Shown here: positions 1 through 6,676 of the stretch, piece after piece
How positions within the stretch are numbered: position 1 is the first letter of the stretch
Layout: every line of letters starts with the position of its first letter
From: an uncultured Clostridia bacterium
Lineage (GTDB): Bacteria > Bacillota > Clostridia > Monoglobales > Monoglobaceae
Direction: 5' to 3'
DNA length: 8,693 bases
Assembly: GCA_945878965.1 (NCBI GenBank)
Contig: CAMCUJ010000040.1
Location: 1 to 8,693, forward strand
The notes under the pieces: generated by a model
Told to the model about the DNA's origin: nothing
Databases searched by the model: none
What the model saw: only the letters and a program-made list of their open reading frames with translations
Made by a program: the position numbers and the translations under genes

Positions 1-55
1 TTATATAGTAAGAGGTATTTTGTATTTTAAAGATTGAAAGGCAGTGCTAAGGTAT
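1..55 (+). other. 5' flank of the ATPase operon, no supported element
   Basis: AT-rich stretch before the first gene. I see no convincing -35/-10 pair and no hairpin. A TGA at 35-37 closes the reading frame of the first gene upstream, so that gene does not extend left of the window. The stretch could be the end of a longer leader or an intergenic gap inside a larger operon; the window does not show which. Confidence 0.4.
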
Positions 56-370
56 ATGAATGTAATGCAGGTTATTCTGGATATTGAGAACAAGGCTCAG
101 GGAATAGTTTCGGACGCTGACGAAATCAAGAAGAAGTTTGAGAAGGATTTGGAGCTTGAGAAGAAAAAAATTCAGACTGAGTATGAGAATTCAGCGGAAG
201 CTAAAATTGCGAAGATACGGAAAAGCATAGCTGAAAATGAGGAAAAGCAAATCAGAAGTATTGATAATATGCACCGGGTGCAGACAGAAAAGCTTGTTGA
301 ATGTTTTGCTGAAAATCAGGATAAATGGGTAAGTGAAATTACAAGCACAATACTTACGGAAGGGTTTTAA
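56..370 (+). CDS. ntpF: V-type ATPase peripheral-stalk subunit G/H (NtpF-like), 104 aa
   Basis: Small charged coiled-coil protein that should pair with subunit E to form the peripheral stalk (stator) of the A/V-type ATPase on the cytoplasmic side. The N-terminus (VILDIENKAQGIVSDAD) matches the usual opening of this family, in which an Ile/Glu-rich helix leads into a long Lys/Glu/Ala helix; residues ~10-80 are almost wholly E, K, I, A and S with heptad-like spacing. No membrane segment or catalytic motif is present. The length of about 104 aa is typical. The start is uncertain: GTG at 44 lies only 2 bases from GAAAGG (36-41); ATG at 56 is 14 bases from that site and 3 from AAGG (49-52); ATG at 65 is also in frame. 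I take 56. The family is weakly conserved, so the call rests on composition, length and its place in the operon. In Enterococcus naming ntpF is subunit G/H, while ntpG is subunit F. Confidence 0.85.
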   Translation: MNVMQVILDIENKAQGIVSDADEIKKKFEKDLELEKKKIQTEYENSAEAKIAKIRKSIAENEEKQIRSIDNMHRVQTEKLVECFAENQDKWVSEITSTILTEGF

Positions 371-374
371 AATC

Positions 375-381
375 GGGAAGG
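375..381 (+). promoter_or_regulatory. Shine-Dalgarno GGGAAGG before subunit C
   Basis: Purine-rich site 14 bases before ATG 396 and 11 before TTG 393, the two in-frame starts of subunit C. It is spaced more normally (7 bases) to an out-of-frame ATG at 389 that runs only five codons (MLDAE) to a TAA at 404-406. Confidence 0.6.
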
Positions 382-395
382 CGGATTGATGCTTG

Positions 396-1439
396 ATGCT
401 GAATAAGATAATTAAGAATTCGGCGGCTGCGGTAAAGATTAAAGCAAAGCTTTGCAGCAGTCTTAATGATATTGATTATGAAAATATGATAAAGTGCGGC
501 TCGGTTCCTAAAATTGCAGAGTATCTTAAGCAAAATAGCGGCTATAAGAATATTTTCAGCGGAATTGATATTACTAACCTTCATCGAGGTGAGATGGAGG
601 AGATGATTAAGCTTAATACAAAACAGGATATGAAATCTCTTTTGCCTTATCTTGATATGGATACGAGGTCATTTTTGAAGATTTATGATATTCACGACGA
701 GGTTGAGGGAATCAAGTTTTGTGCAAGAAAGATGTATTCAAAGACAGAAACTCATTTTAACGAAAGATATATAAGAAAATATCTTATGATTGACGGGACT
801 GTGGATTTTCTGCTTTTGCTTGAGGCGAAGAATTTTGATGAGTTTATGGCGATAATTGAGAAGAGCGATTATAAAGAGATGTTTTTAAGTCTTAAATCTG
901 ATGTAAGCCGTCAGACGCTGTTTAATATTGAAACAATACTTGATTTTTATTACATAAGGACGATAATTAAGTATATTAACAAATATTCTAAGGGTAAGGA
1001 AAACAAGAGCCTGAGAATGCTTTTCGGAACGGAGATAGATTTACTGAATATTTCTTCTATTATACGAGCCAAGAGATATTACAAAATGAGCAATGAGGAG
1101 ATATATCCGATTTTATTTATGGACGGCTACAGGCTGAAGAAAGAGGATATAACTAAAATGGTGGAAACGGAAACTGCGAGTCTTGCGGTTTCGGAAATTA
1201 AAAATGCGGCGTACAGGAATATATTTTCCGGTGATGAGTTCTTTGAGAAAAACATAGATTTTTATATTTTTAATATGCATCGAAGACAGTTAAGGTCAGA
1301 GCCGTACAGTAATGCTTCGGTGGTAAGCTATTTATATTTAAAGAAATTTGAGCTTAAAAATATAATAACGGTTATTGAGGGAGTCAGATACGGAATTAAT
1401 GCGGAGGATATAAAGAAATATATTATTGCTGTGCAGTAG
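396..1439 (+). CDS. ntpC: V-type ATPase subunit C (NtpC / subunit d homologue), 347 aa
   Basis: Subunit C caps the cytoplasmic face of the K ring and is the socket that joins the central stalk (D and F) to the rotor ring. The family is a funnel of helical hairpins made from three related helical repeats of roughly 110 residues. The N-terminus, with SAAAVKIKAKLCSSL followed by an acidic DIDYENMIKCGSV segment, fits the family pattern (Ala/Arg/Lys helix, then Asp-Tyr and a 'cell' repeat with an EYLKQ helix). Related tracts such as DFLLLLEAKNFDEFM and YLKKFELKNII recur downstream as expected for repeats. The protein is soluble, has no signal sequence, and is close in length to the Enterococcus protein. 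I chose ATG 396 over the adjoining TTG 393. It starts 25 bases after subunit G/H and ends 32 bases before subunit I. Its place ahead of I differs from the Enterococcus and Thermus operons, where C follows E. Confidence 0.93.
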   Translation: MLNKIIKNSAAAVKIKAKLCSSLNDIDYENMIKCGSVPKIAEYLKQNSGYKNIFSGIDITNLHRGEMEEMIKLNTKQDMKSLLPYLDMDTRSFLKIYDIHDEVEGIKFCARKMYSKTETHFNERYIRKYLMIDGTVDFLLLLEAKNFDEFMAIIEKSDYKEMFLSLKSDVSRQTLFNIETILDFYYIRTIIKYINKYSKGKENKSLRMLFGTEIDLLNISSIIRAKRYYKMSNEEIYPILFMDGYRLKKEDITKMVETETASLAVSEIKNAAYRNIFSGDEFFEKNIDFYIFNMHRRQLRSEPYSNASVVSYLYLKKFELKNIITVIEGVRYGINAEDIKKYIIAVQ

Positions 1440-1444
1440 CTTTT

Positions 1445-1471
1445 ATTAATATTGAAGGGATGTGAAAAATT
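1445..1471 (+). promoter_or_regulatory. Subunit I translation leader (ATTAATATT plus GAAGGG)
   Basis: Leader made of ATTAATATT (1445-1453), the Shine-Dalgarno GAAGGG (1454-1459), TGTGA (1461-1465) and TT just before ATG 1472. The SD to start spacing is 12 bases, on the long side. An out-of-frame ATG at 1460 is followed at once by TGA. The leader closely resembles the one before subunit E at 4252-4276. Confidence 0.5.
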
Positions 1472-3379
1472 ATGGTGCTAAAAATGAAGCTTATCAACAT
1501 CATCGGAAAGCTTGAGGATTTGGATGAGATTATAGAAAGATATCTCATCGACAGCGATATTGAGTTTGAAAATCCTTTTAATGTGTTTAATAATACAAAA
1601 GGATTTGTCACATATCATGGCAATAATCCGTATACTGAGGTTATGAAAAAATTTGTTGATGTATTTGAATATGCACAGATACCGTATAACGATATAAAAC
1701 CTCATAAGGGCGAAATGAGTGCTGATGAGCTTAAGAATATGGTTGATGTGTTTGATAAGCAGATACACGTATTAAGAGAAAAGAGCGAAAAGCTTAAGAC
1801 AGAGCTTGAGCGTTTGAACAGTTTGAGAGAAACGCTTAAGCCGATTGAAAATTCGGACGTTGAGCTTGACAAGCTTTCCGAGCTTAAGCTGATTAAATGT
1901 CGTTTCGGCAGACTTCCGATTGACAGCTACAGAAAGCTTGAGGATTATCTCAGTGAATTGCCGGTATATTTTTCGGCACTCAGCGAGGATAAAAACTATG
2001 TCTGGGGATTTTATTTCACTTCTGCAAGCGAGTGCATAAGAGTTGATAAGGTTATGGCAACTCTGTATTTTGAGCGAATCTGGATTGATAATGAAAACGA
2101 GGACGGAACTCCTGCTGAAATTATCGGAAAGATTAATGAAAAAAGACTTGTGATAGAAAAGGAGCTTAATGAGCTTTCGGCTCAGACAACTATGGCTATC
2201 GTTGCTCAGAAGGATGAGATTCTTCAAGCGTTCGAGGTGGTTAAGTACTACTGTGACTTGTTTGAAATAAAAAGAAAAGCGGTTTATACAAGCAACAGCT
2301 TTTACTTTACCTGCTGGGCGGCAGAGCGTGAGGCGGAAAGAATTTCAAAGCCTGCTCAGGATGATGACAGAATTACAATTATACTTGATGAGCCAAGTAA
2401 TTTTGAGAGTGTTACAACGCCTACAAAGATTAAAAATTTTGCGTTGTTTAAGCCATTTGAGGAATTTATAAAGATGTACGGTGTTCCGAGCTATAACGAG
2501 ATTGACCCTACGCCGATTCTTGCCATAGTATACACTCTGTTATTCGGAATGATGTTCGGCGATGTCGGTCACGGAGCGGTTTTGGCTGTTTTGGGAATTG
2601 TAATGGTGCTTATGAAAAAGGGCGGATTTTTGGCAAAGATATTTATTCCTCTCGGAGTTTCATCGGTAGTATTCGGATTTCTGTACGGAACATTTTTCGG
2701 ATTTGAGGGTGAGAACGGAGTTATAAAACCGCTTTGGTTTACACCTATGGAAAACAGCAACAATATGAACAGAATTCTTATTACCACTGTTGTAATCGGT
2801 GTATTCATAATTCTGATTTGTATGCTTATAAACGTAATAAACGGCATAAAACAAAGGAACTGGCAAAAAACCTTCTTTTCACAGAACGGAGTTGCGGGAA
2901 TATTGTTTTACGGACTTGCACTTTACCTTGGAGTAAGCATTTTCCTTGGAAGCAAGGCTCCGTTTGCAGCGGCGTCAATCGGAATTGTGATATCGCTTAT
3001 ACTTATATTCTGTCAGGAGCCTCTCGGAAAGCTTTGTGCAAGGAAAAAGGACTGGATGCCTAAGGAAAAGGGCGGATTTTTCGTTCAGTCGTTCTTTGAA
3101 CTGTTTGAGATACTTTTAAGCTTTGTTACAAACAGTATCTCGTTCGTCCGTGTCGGAGCGTTTGCACTTAACCATGCCGGAATGATGTCGGTTGTGCTTA
3201 TGTTTATGGAGCAGCTTAACGGAGCAGGCTCGGTAACGGTTGCAATTCTCGGTAATATACTTGTAATCGGTCTTGAAGGCTTAATAGTCGGTATTCAGGT
3301 TCTAAGACTTGGATTTTATGAGATGTTCAGCAGATTCTATGACGGTGACGGCAGAGAGTTTAAATCAATCAGAGGTTAG
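1472..3379 (+). CDS. ntpI: V-type ATPase membrane subunit I (subunit a homologue), 635 aa
   Basis: Stator membrane subunit providing the two ion half-channels beside the K ring; its cytoplasmic N-terminal half anchors the peripheral stalk. Residues 1-~330 are soluble with a Leu/Lys/Glu coiled coil at ~95-125 and another at ~205-235. From ~346 the protein is membrane-embedded: PTPILAIVYTLLFGMMFGDVGHG (around 346-368, the family signature), then hydrophobic segments near 370-380, 388-410, 435-457, 473-493, 496-514, 541-556, 561-580 and 588-611. The two arginines expected to face the ring glutamate are present: R560 in SFVRVGAFALNHAG and R612 in QVLRLGFYE, with E602 nearby. The C-terminal FYDGDGREFKSI tail is typical. 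The length matches bacterial members (~640-660 aa). The start MVLKMKLINIIG fits the family opening. The gene ends with GGTTAG repeated in tandem, giving a second in-frame TAG at 3383-3385. It is followed by the longest gap of the operon. Confidence 0.97.
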   Translation: MVLKMKLINIIGKLEDLDEIIERYLIDSDIEFENPFNVFNNTKGFVTYHGNNPYTEVMKKFVDVFEYAQIPYNDIKPHKGEMSADELKNMVDVFDKQIHVLREKSEKLKTELERLNSLRETLKPIENSDVELDKLSELKLIKCRFGRLPIDSYRKLEDYLSELPVYFSALSEDKNYVWGFYFTSASECIRVDKVMATLYFERIWIDNENEDGTPAEIIGKINEKRLVIEKELNELSAQTTMAIVAQKDEILQAFEVVKYYCDLFEIKRKAVYTSNSFYFTCWAAEREAERISKPAQDDDRITIILDEPSNFESVTTPTKIKNFALFKPFEEFIKMYGVPSYNEIDPTPILAIVYTLLFGMMFGDVGHGAVLAVLGIVMVLMKKGGFLAKIFIPLGVSSVVFGFLYGTFFGFEGENGVIKPLWFTPMENSNNMNRILITTVVIGVFIILICMLINVINGIKQRNWQKTFFSQNGVAGILFYGLALYLGVSIFLGSKAPFAAASIGIVISLILIFCQEPLGKLCARKKDWMPKEKGGFFVQSFFELFEILLSFVTNSISFVRVGAFALNHAGMMSVVLMFMEQLNGAGSVTVAILGNILVIGLEGLIVGIQVLRLGFYEMFSRFYDGDGREFKSIRG

Positions 3380-3491
3380 GGTTAGTAATACGGGGACAAA
3401 CTGTATTCGTCCGATGCGAACGAAAATATATGCATAAATGCTTCTAAGTTACGCATTATGAATTAGAATTATAAATGAAAGGGTGTTTTTT
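3380..3491 (+). promoter_or_regulatory. Structured intercistronic region before subunit K
   Basis: 112-base non-coding gap, much longer than the others in this operon (5-41 bases). It can form three hairpins. The first is 3387-3393 with 3401-3407 (AATACGG/CTGTATT, one G-U pair, 7-base loop). The second is 3406-3410 with 3420-3424 (TTCGT/ACGAA), overlapping the first by two bases. The third is 3433-3441 with 3453-3460 (CATAAATGC/GCATTATG, one bulged A, 11-base loop). None is followed by a T-run placed to make a terminator. The last part holds AATTAGAATT (3461-3470) and then the K ribosome site. A role in RNA processing, stability or raised translation of K is inference. Confidence 0.45.
3478..3483 (+). 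promoter_or_regulatory. Shine-Dalgarno AAAGGG of subunit K
   Basis: AAAGGG lies 8 bases before ATG 3492, separated from it by GTG and a T6 run. This spacing fixes the start at 3492 and rules out GTG 3483, whose first base belongs to the SD itself. Confidence 0.75.
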
Positions 3492-3938
3492 ATGTTTGGA
3501 GCAGCAAAAAATATGGTATGTTTAATAATTTTAGTCCTTGCGGCGGCAATGCCGATGATAGCACATTACGGTTTTAAGCTTAAGGGCAAAAAGATGGTAA
3601 CGGTTCTTGGAGTTAACGTATTCTCGTTCTTTGGAATTATGGCTGTAATGACAGTTATGATGTGGAACGGCGGAATAGTTGCGTTTGCCGAGGGTACGGC
3701 AGAGGCGGCAAATACTGCGGTGTCATCCGGAATGGGATTTTTAGCGGCAGCGCTTTCTACAGGTCTTTCGTGTATAGGTGCAGGTATTGCGGTTGCGGCG
3801 GCTTCATCGGCGGCTCTTGGTGCAATTTCAGAGGATCCGAAAATTATGGGTAAATCTCTTATATTCGTTGCACTTGCGGAAGGTATCGCACTTTACGGAC
3901 TTTTGATTTCATTTATGATTATCGGAAAGCTTGGTTGA
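3492..3938 (+). CDS. ntpK: V-type ATPase rotor-ring subunit K (proteolipid, c-type), 148 aa
   Basis: Forms the ion-binding membrane ring that turns against subunit I. Residues ~81-146 are a clear c-type helical hairpin: a Gly/Ala-rich helix (GAGIAVAAASSAALGAI), a polar loop SEDPK (113-117) that faces the cytoplasm in this family, then a helix with the ion-binding glutamate E130 in VALAEGIALYGLL. The N-terminal third has two more hydrophobic helices (~6-24 and ~38-58) joined by a Lys-rich loop (GFKLKGKK, 27-34). These do not look like a copy of the c hairpin and hold no carboxylate. Between the halves lies VAFAEGTAEAA, with A64-F-A66 resembling a signal-peptidase site; cleavage there would leave 82 residues. 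No Gln of the Na+ type is evident on the first c helix and E130 is followed by Gly, so H+ coupling is a weak inference. It ends 5 bases before subunit F. Confidence 0.94.
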   Translation: MFGAAKNMVCLIILVLAAAMPMIAHYGFKLKGKKMVTVLGVNVFSFFGIMAVMTVMMWNGGIVAFAEGTAEAANTAVSSGMGFLAAALSTGLSCIGAGIAVAAASSAALGAISEDPKIMGKSLIFVALAEGIALYGLLISFMIIGKLG

Positions 3939-3943
3939 TAGCA

Positions 3944-4252
3944 ATGAAATATTTTTTACTGAGTGATAATATAGATACTCTTACAGGAATGCGTCTTGCC
4001 GGAGTTGAGGGCGTTGTGGTTCATGAAAAAGAGGAGTTTAAACAGGAATTTGACAGGGTGCTTAAAAATAAGGATGTCGCTGTGCTTCTTATAACTGAAA
4101 AGCTGGTTGATTTGGCACCCGAATATATTGAGGAACAGAAGGTCAATAATAAAATTCCGCTTATTGTTGAGCTTCCCGACCGACACGGTACGTCAAGACC
4201 CGACGATTACATATTGAATTATGTAAAGGACGCTATAGGTGTTCGACTTTAA
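3944..4252 (+). CDS. ntpG: V-type ATPase subunit F (NtpG-like), 102 aa
   Basis: Small soluble central-stalk subunit that binds subunit D and sits near the A3B3 head, where it modulates rotation and catalysis. The sequence is a typical Rossmann-like F subunit: MKYFLLSDNIDTLTGMRLAG opens with a beta strand and the conserved D-x-x-T-G-x-R-L-A-G turn. The GVEGVVVH strand, the AVLLITEKL strand followed by an acidic helix, and IPLIVELPDRHG then follow in order; the last is the usual I-P-h-h-V-E-h-P segment. The length is normal (~100-105 aa). I chose ATG 3944, which gives the usual opening. A TTG at 3935 in the same frame overlaps the K stop codon (TTGA) and lies 5 bases from GGAAAG (3924-3929), so a three-residue-longer form is possible. 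The tight K-F junction suggests translational coupling. Confidence 0.94.
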   Translation: MKYFLLSDNIDTLTGMRLAGVEGVVVHEKEEFKQEFDRVLKNKDVAVLLITEKLVDLAPEYIEEQKVNNKIPLIVELPDRHGTSRPDDYILNYVKDAIGVRL

Positions 4253-4276
4253 TTAATATTAAGGAAGTGTGAGATT
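4252..4276 (+). promoter_or_regulatory. Subunit E translation leader (ATTAATATT plus AAGGAAG)
   Basis: Contains ATTAATATT (4252-4260), whose first A is the last base of the F stop codon, then the Shine-Dalgarno AAGGAAG (4261-4267), TGTGA (4268-4272) and TT before ATG 4277. The same elements in the same order precede subunit I at 1445-1471. Confidence 0.5.
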
Positions 4277-4867
4277 ATGAGCCGGGATTCATTACTGAAA
4301 TTTTCGGAGACGATTTTAAATGAGGCGGCGCTTCGACGTGAAGAGCTTATATCAGGTCTTAAGGAAAGACGTGATGAGGAACTTAGCCGCACTAAGAAAG
4401 AGTTTTCCGAATGGAAAAACGAATATATACAGTCTGAGAAAAAACGAATGAAGGACGAAAGCCTTTTAAAGATTTTAAATGTTAAAAACAGGGCCTTCAG
4501 AATGATTATTGAAACACGGCAGGATATGTTTGATAAGGTATTCGGGAAGGTTATTGATAATATTAATGAATACGTGAAATCAGACAAATATGTTGAATTT
4601 CTTAAATCTGAGTTTGAAAAGCTGATTGCTGATATGAAATCAACAGCAACGGTCTGCGAGGTAAGAGCAGAGGATAAGGAAATTATGACTGAGATTGCAA
4701 AGAATTATGAAAATGTATCTGTTTGCGTTTCAAAGTCAAAGCTTTTAGGCGGCTTTATCCTTGAAAACAGAGAAATGCGGATTTATATAGATAATACCTT
4801 GGATAGGCGGATTGAATGTCAGAAAGAGGAGTTTTATAAAAACTGCGAGCTTATAATAGAGCATTAA
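4277..4867 (+). CDS. ntpE: V-type ATPase peripheral-stalk subunit E, 196 aa
   Basis: Stator subunit that pairs with G/H through an N-terminal coiled coil and binds the top of the A3B3 head through its C-terminal globular domain. Residues ~5-70 are a Lys/Glu/Arg-rich coil with few prolines (NEAALRREELISGL, SEWKNEYIQSEKKRM). The middle part (NVKNRAFRMIIETRQDMFDKVF) is the usual linker to the globular domain. The C-terminal LLGGFILENREMRIYIDNTLDRR (~156-178) is the family hallmark, the G-G-h-h-h-E segment followed by D-N-T-L. The length is typical (~190-200 aa). AAGGAAG 9 bases before ATG 4277 supports the start. It lies between F and A; Enterococcus places E before C and G. Confidence 0.94.
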   Translation: MSRDSLLKFSETILNEAALRREELISGLKERRDEELSRTKKEFSEWKNEYIQSEKKRMKDESLLKILNVKNRAFRMIIETRQDMFDKVFGKVIDNINEYVKSDKYVEFLKSEFEKLIADMKSTATVCEVRAEDKEIMTEIAKNYENVSVCVSKSKLLGGFILENREMRIYIDNTLDRRIECQKEEFYKNCELIIEH

Positions 4868-4908
4868 TTAAAAAATTAAATTTTTGCTTAAAGAAAGGTC
4901 AGTTATGT
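4868..4908 (+). promoter_or_regulatory. E-A gap with AT-rich inverted repeat and Shine-Dalgarno GAAAGG
   Basis: 41-base gap. AAAAATT (4871-4877) and AATTTTT (4879-4885) are inverted repeats around a single base. As RNA this gives at most a five-pair A-U stem, too weak to terminate. GAAAGG (4893-4898) is the Shine-Dalgarno site, 10 bases before ATG 4909. An out-of-frame ATG at 4905 is closer to it (6 bases) and reads 13 codons to TAA 4944-4946. Confidence 0.5.
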
Positions 4909-6663
4909 ATGGAAAATATTCAGAAATCGTTCATATACGGAATTAACGGTCCTGTTGTAACCGTAAAAAACGCACCGTGGCTTAAGATGCTTGAAATGGT
5001 CTATGTAGGAGAGGAAAAGCTTATCGGAGAAGTTATTGCAGTACACGGCGATGATACGATAATTCAGGTATATGAGGAAACCTCCGGTCTTAAGATAGGC
5101 GAGGAGGTTATATCAAGCGGTGAGCTTATGTCGATTATGCTTGGTCCGGGACTTATAGGAAATATATATGACGGTATAGGCAGACCGCTTAAGCAGGTTG
5201 AGAAAGAGAGCGGAGCGTTTATTTCAAGAGGAATATCCGCAGACGCTATAGATAAAGAACAGATATTTAAGATAGACATTTTAGTAAATGCGGGAGATGT
5301 ACTAAGCGGCGGAGCAATAGTTGCCGAAACGGTTGAAACCTCGCTTATAAAGCATAAGATAATGCTTCCTCCGAATATCTCGGGAGAGGCTGTAGAGGTT
5401 CGTGAAAGCGGTGAATTTAAGTGCAGTGACTGGCTTGTAAAGGTCAGACTTGAAAACGGCGAAATATATGAGGTATGTGCAATTCAGAAATGGCCTATTC
5501 GTACACCAAGACCTTATATAAGACGTGAAAAAATCAGCAAGCCGCTTATAACGGGACAGAGAATAGTAGATGTTTTGTTTCCGCTTGCAAAGGGCGGAAC
5601 CGCGGCTATACCGGGAGGCTTCGGAACAGGCAAGACTATGACTCAGCACCAGCTTGCGAAGTGGTCGGATGCTGAAATTATAATTTACATAGGCTGCGGC
5701 GAGCGAGGTAATGAGATGACTCAGGTTCTTGAGGAATTTACCGGTCTTACCGACCCTAAATCGGGCGAGCCGCTTATGAACAGAACACTCCTTATTGCAA
5801 ATACGTCAAATATGCCGGTTGCGGCACGTGAAGCCTCTATTTATACAGGAATCACTATTGCGGAATATTACCGTGATATGGGTTATAATGTGGCTATAAT
5901 GGCGGATTCGACATCCCGATGGGCGGAGGCGCTTCGTGAGATTTCGGGCAGACTTGAGGAAATGCCGGCAGAGGAGGGATTCCCTGCATACCTTTCATCA
6001 AGACTTTCGGAGTTCTATGAGCGTGCAGGCTTTGTTACAAATCTTAACAATACTCAGGGCTCGGTTACAATAATCGGAGCCGTATCACCTCAAGGCGGAG
6101 ATTTCTCGGAGCCTGTTACTCAGAATACAAAGCGCTTTATACGCTGTTTCTGGGGTCTTGATAAGTCTTTGGCTTATGCAAGACATTATCCGGCTATAAA
6201 CTGGCATACAAGCTACAGCGAGTATATTGACGATCTTTCACAGTGGTATGAAGCTAATGTCGATAAGGATTTCCTAAAGCTTAGAGGTGAGATTGTAAGA
6301 ATACTTCAGGAGGAAAACTCGCTTATGGAGATTGTTAAGCTTATCGGTGCCGATGTTCTTCCGGAGGATCAGAAATTGACACTGGAAATTGCAAGAGTTA
6401 TAAGAGTCGGTTTTCTTCAGCAGAATGCATATCATGCAAATGATACCTATGTTCCGATCATTAAGCAGTATGAAATGCTTAAGATTATACTAAAGCTTTA
6501 TAAAAAATGTAAAAGCCTTGTTGAGCTTGAGGGAATAAGTGTTTCTCAGCTTTCAAAGACAGGAATTTTCGATAGGGTTATAAAAATGAAATACGATATA
6601 TCAAACGATGAGCTTGAAAAGTTTAAGGCGGTCGGCGAAGAAATAGATAAGCTTGAGTTTTAA
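4909..6663 (+). CDS. ntpA: V-type ATPase catalytic subunit A, 584 aa
   Basis: Catalytic subunit of the cytoplasmic A3B3 head; binds and hydrolyses (or makes) ATP to drive (or use) rotation. Order of parts: beta-barrel N-domain (~1-75, with VYEETSGL at 54-61), GRPL at 91-94, the 'non-homologous' insert characteristic of A subunits (~110-190), then the nucleotide-binding domain. The Walker A loop is GGFGTGKT (236-243) with K242. GCGERGNEM (262-270) carries the catalytic glutamate E265. [19 protein letters not shown] (~330-348) is the Walker B and switch region, ending in the [11 protein letters not shown] segment. FYERAG (369-374) and [15 protein letters not shown] (390-404) are further family marks. 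The helical C-domain fills ~440-584. All catalytic residues look intact and the length matches the family (~580-600 aa). The stop codon TAA overlaps the ribosome site of subunit B, so A and B translation are probably coupled. Confidence 0.98.
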   Translation: MENIQKSFIYGINGPVVTVKNAPWLKMLEMVYVGEEKLIGEVIAVHGDDTIIQVYEETSGLKIGEEVISSGELMSIMLGPGLIGNIYDGIGRPLKQVEKESGAFISRGISADAIDKEQIFKIDILVNAGDVLSGGAIVAETVETSLIKHKIMLPPNISGEAVEVRESGEFKCSDWLVKVRLENGEIYEVCAIQKWPIRTPRPYIRREKISKPLITGQRIVDVLFPLAKGGTAAIPGGFGTGKTMTQHQLAKWSDAEIIIYIGCGERGNEMTQVLEEFTGLTDPKSGEPLMNRTLLIANTSNMPVAAREASIYTGITIAEYYRDMGYNVAIMADSTSRWAEALREISGRLEEMPAEEGFPAYLSSRLSEFYERAGFVTNLNNTQGSVTIIGAVSPQGGDFSEPVTQNTKRFIRCFWGLDKSLAYARHYPAINWHTSYSEYIDDLSQWYEANVDKDFLKLRGEIVRILQEENSLMEIVKLIGADVLPEDQKLTLEIARVIRVGFLQQNAYHANDTYVPIIKQYEMLKIILKLYKKCKSLVELEGISVSQLSKTGIFDRVIKMKYDISNDELEKFKAVGEEIDKLEF

Positions 6664-6667
6664 GGAG
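6662..6667 (+). promoter_or_regulatory. Shine-Dalgarno AAGGAG of subunit B, overlapping the A stop codon
   Basis: AAGGAG shares its first two bases with the TAA stop of subunit A and lies 9 bases before ATG 6677. It fixes the B start there rather than at the in-frame TTG 6653, which lies upstream of the site and inside the end of A. The overlap favours coupled, near-equal synthesis of A and B, as the 3:3 head requires. Confidence 0.85.
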
Positions 6668-6676
6668 TACCAAACT

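Noticed and set aside
1772..2227. 151-codon open frame on the - strand inside subunit I
   Set aside because: Lies wholly within a strongly recognisable gene in the opposite strand, has no ribosome site or family signature, and is Lys/Leu/Ser-rich as expected from an antisense shadow.
2734..3063. 109-codon + strand frame inside the membrane part of subunit I
   Set aside because: Out of frame with I, which is continuous and conserved through this stretch. Its translation is low-complexity Tyr/Asn/Cys-rich with no recognisable domain.
3404..3475. Possible internal promoter in the I-K gap (TATAAA at 3470-3475, AATATAT at 3425-3431)
   Set aside because: No acceptable -35 box lies at 16-18 bases from either, and the first would start transcription inside the K ribosome site.
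4249..4587. 112-codon antisense frame over the F-E junction and subunit E
   Set aside because: Ser/Phe-rich mirror of the Lys/Glu-rich coiled coil of subunit E, with no independent evidence.
4860..4888. Possible terminator between E and A (AGCA...TGCT around A5/T5 arms)
   Set aside because: The stem is nearly all A-U with an internal bulge, no GC-rich stem precedes a T-run, and A belongs to the same complex, so termination there is not expected.
5302..5649. 115-codon antisense frame within subunit A
   Set aside because: Overlaps the conserved insert and P-loop coding region of A, and no start signal or family match is visible.
6653..6676. Longer subunit B from TTG 6653
   Set aside because: It would begin inside the end of A and upstream of the AAGGAG site that is well placed for ATG 6677. 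The extra residues are not part of the usual B N-terminus.
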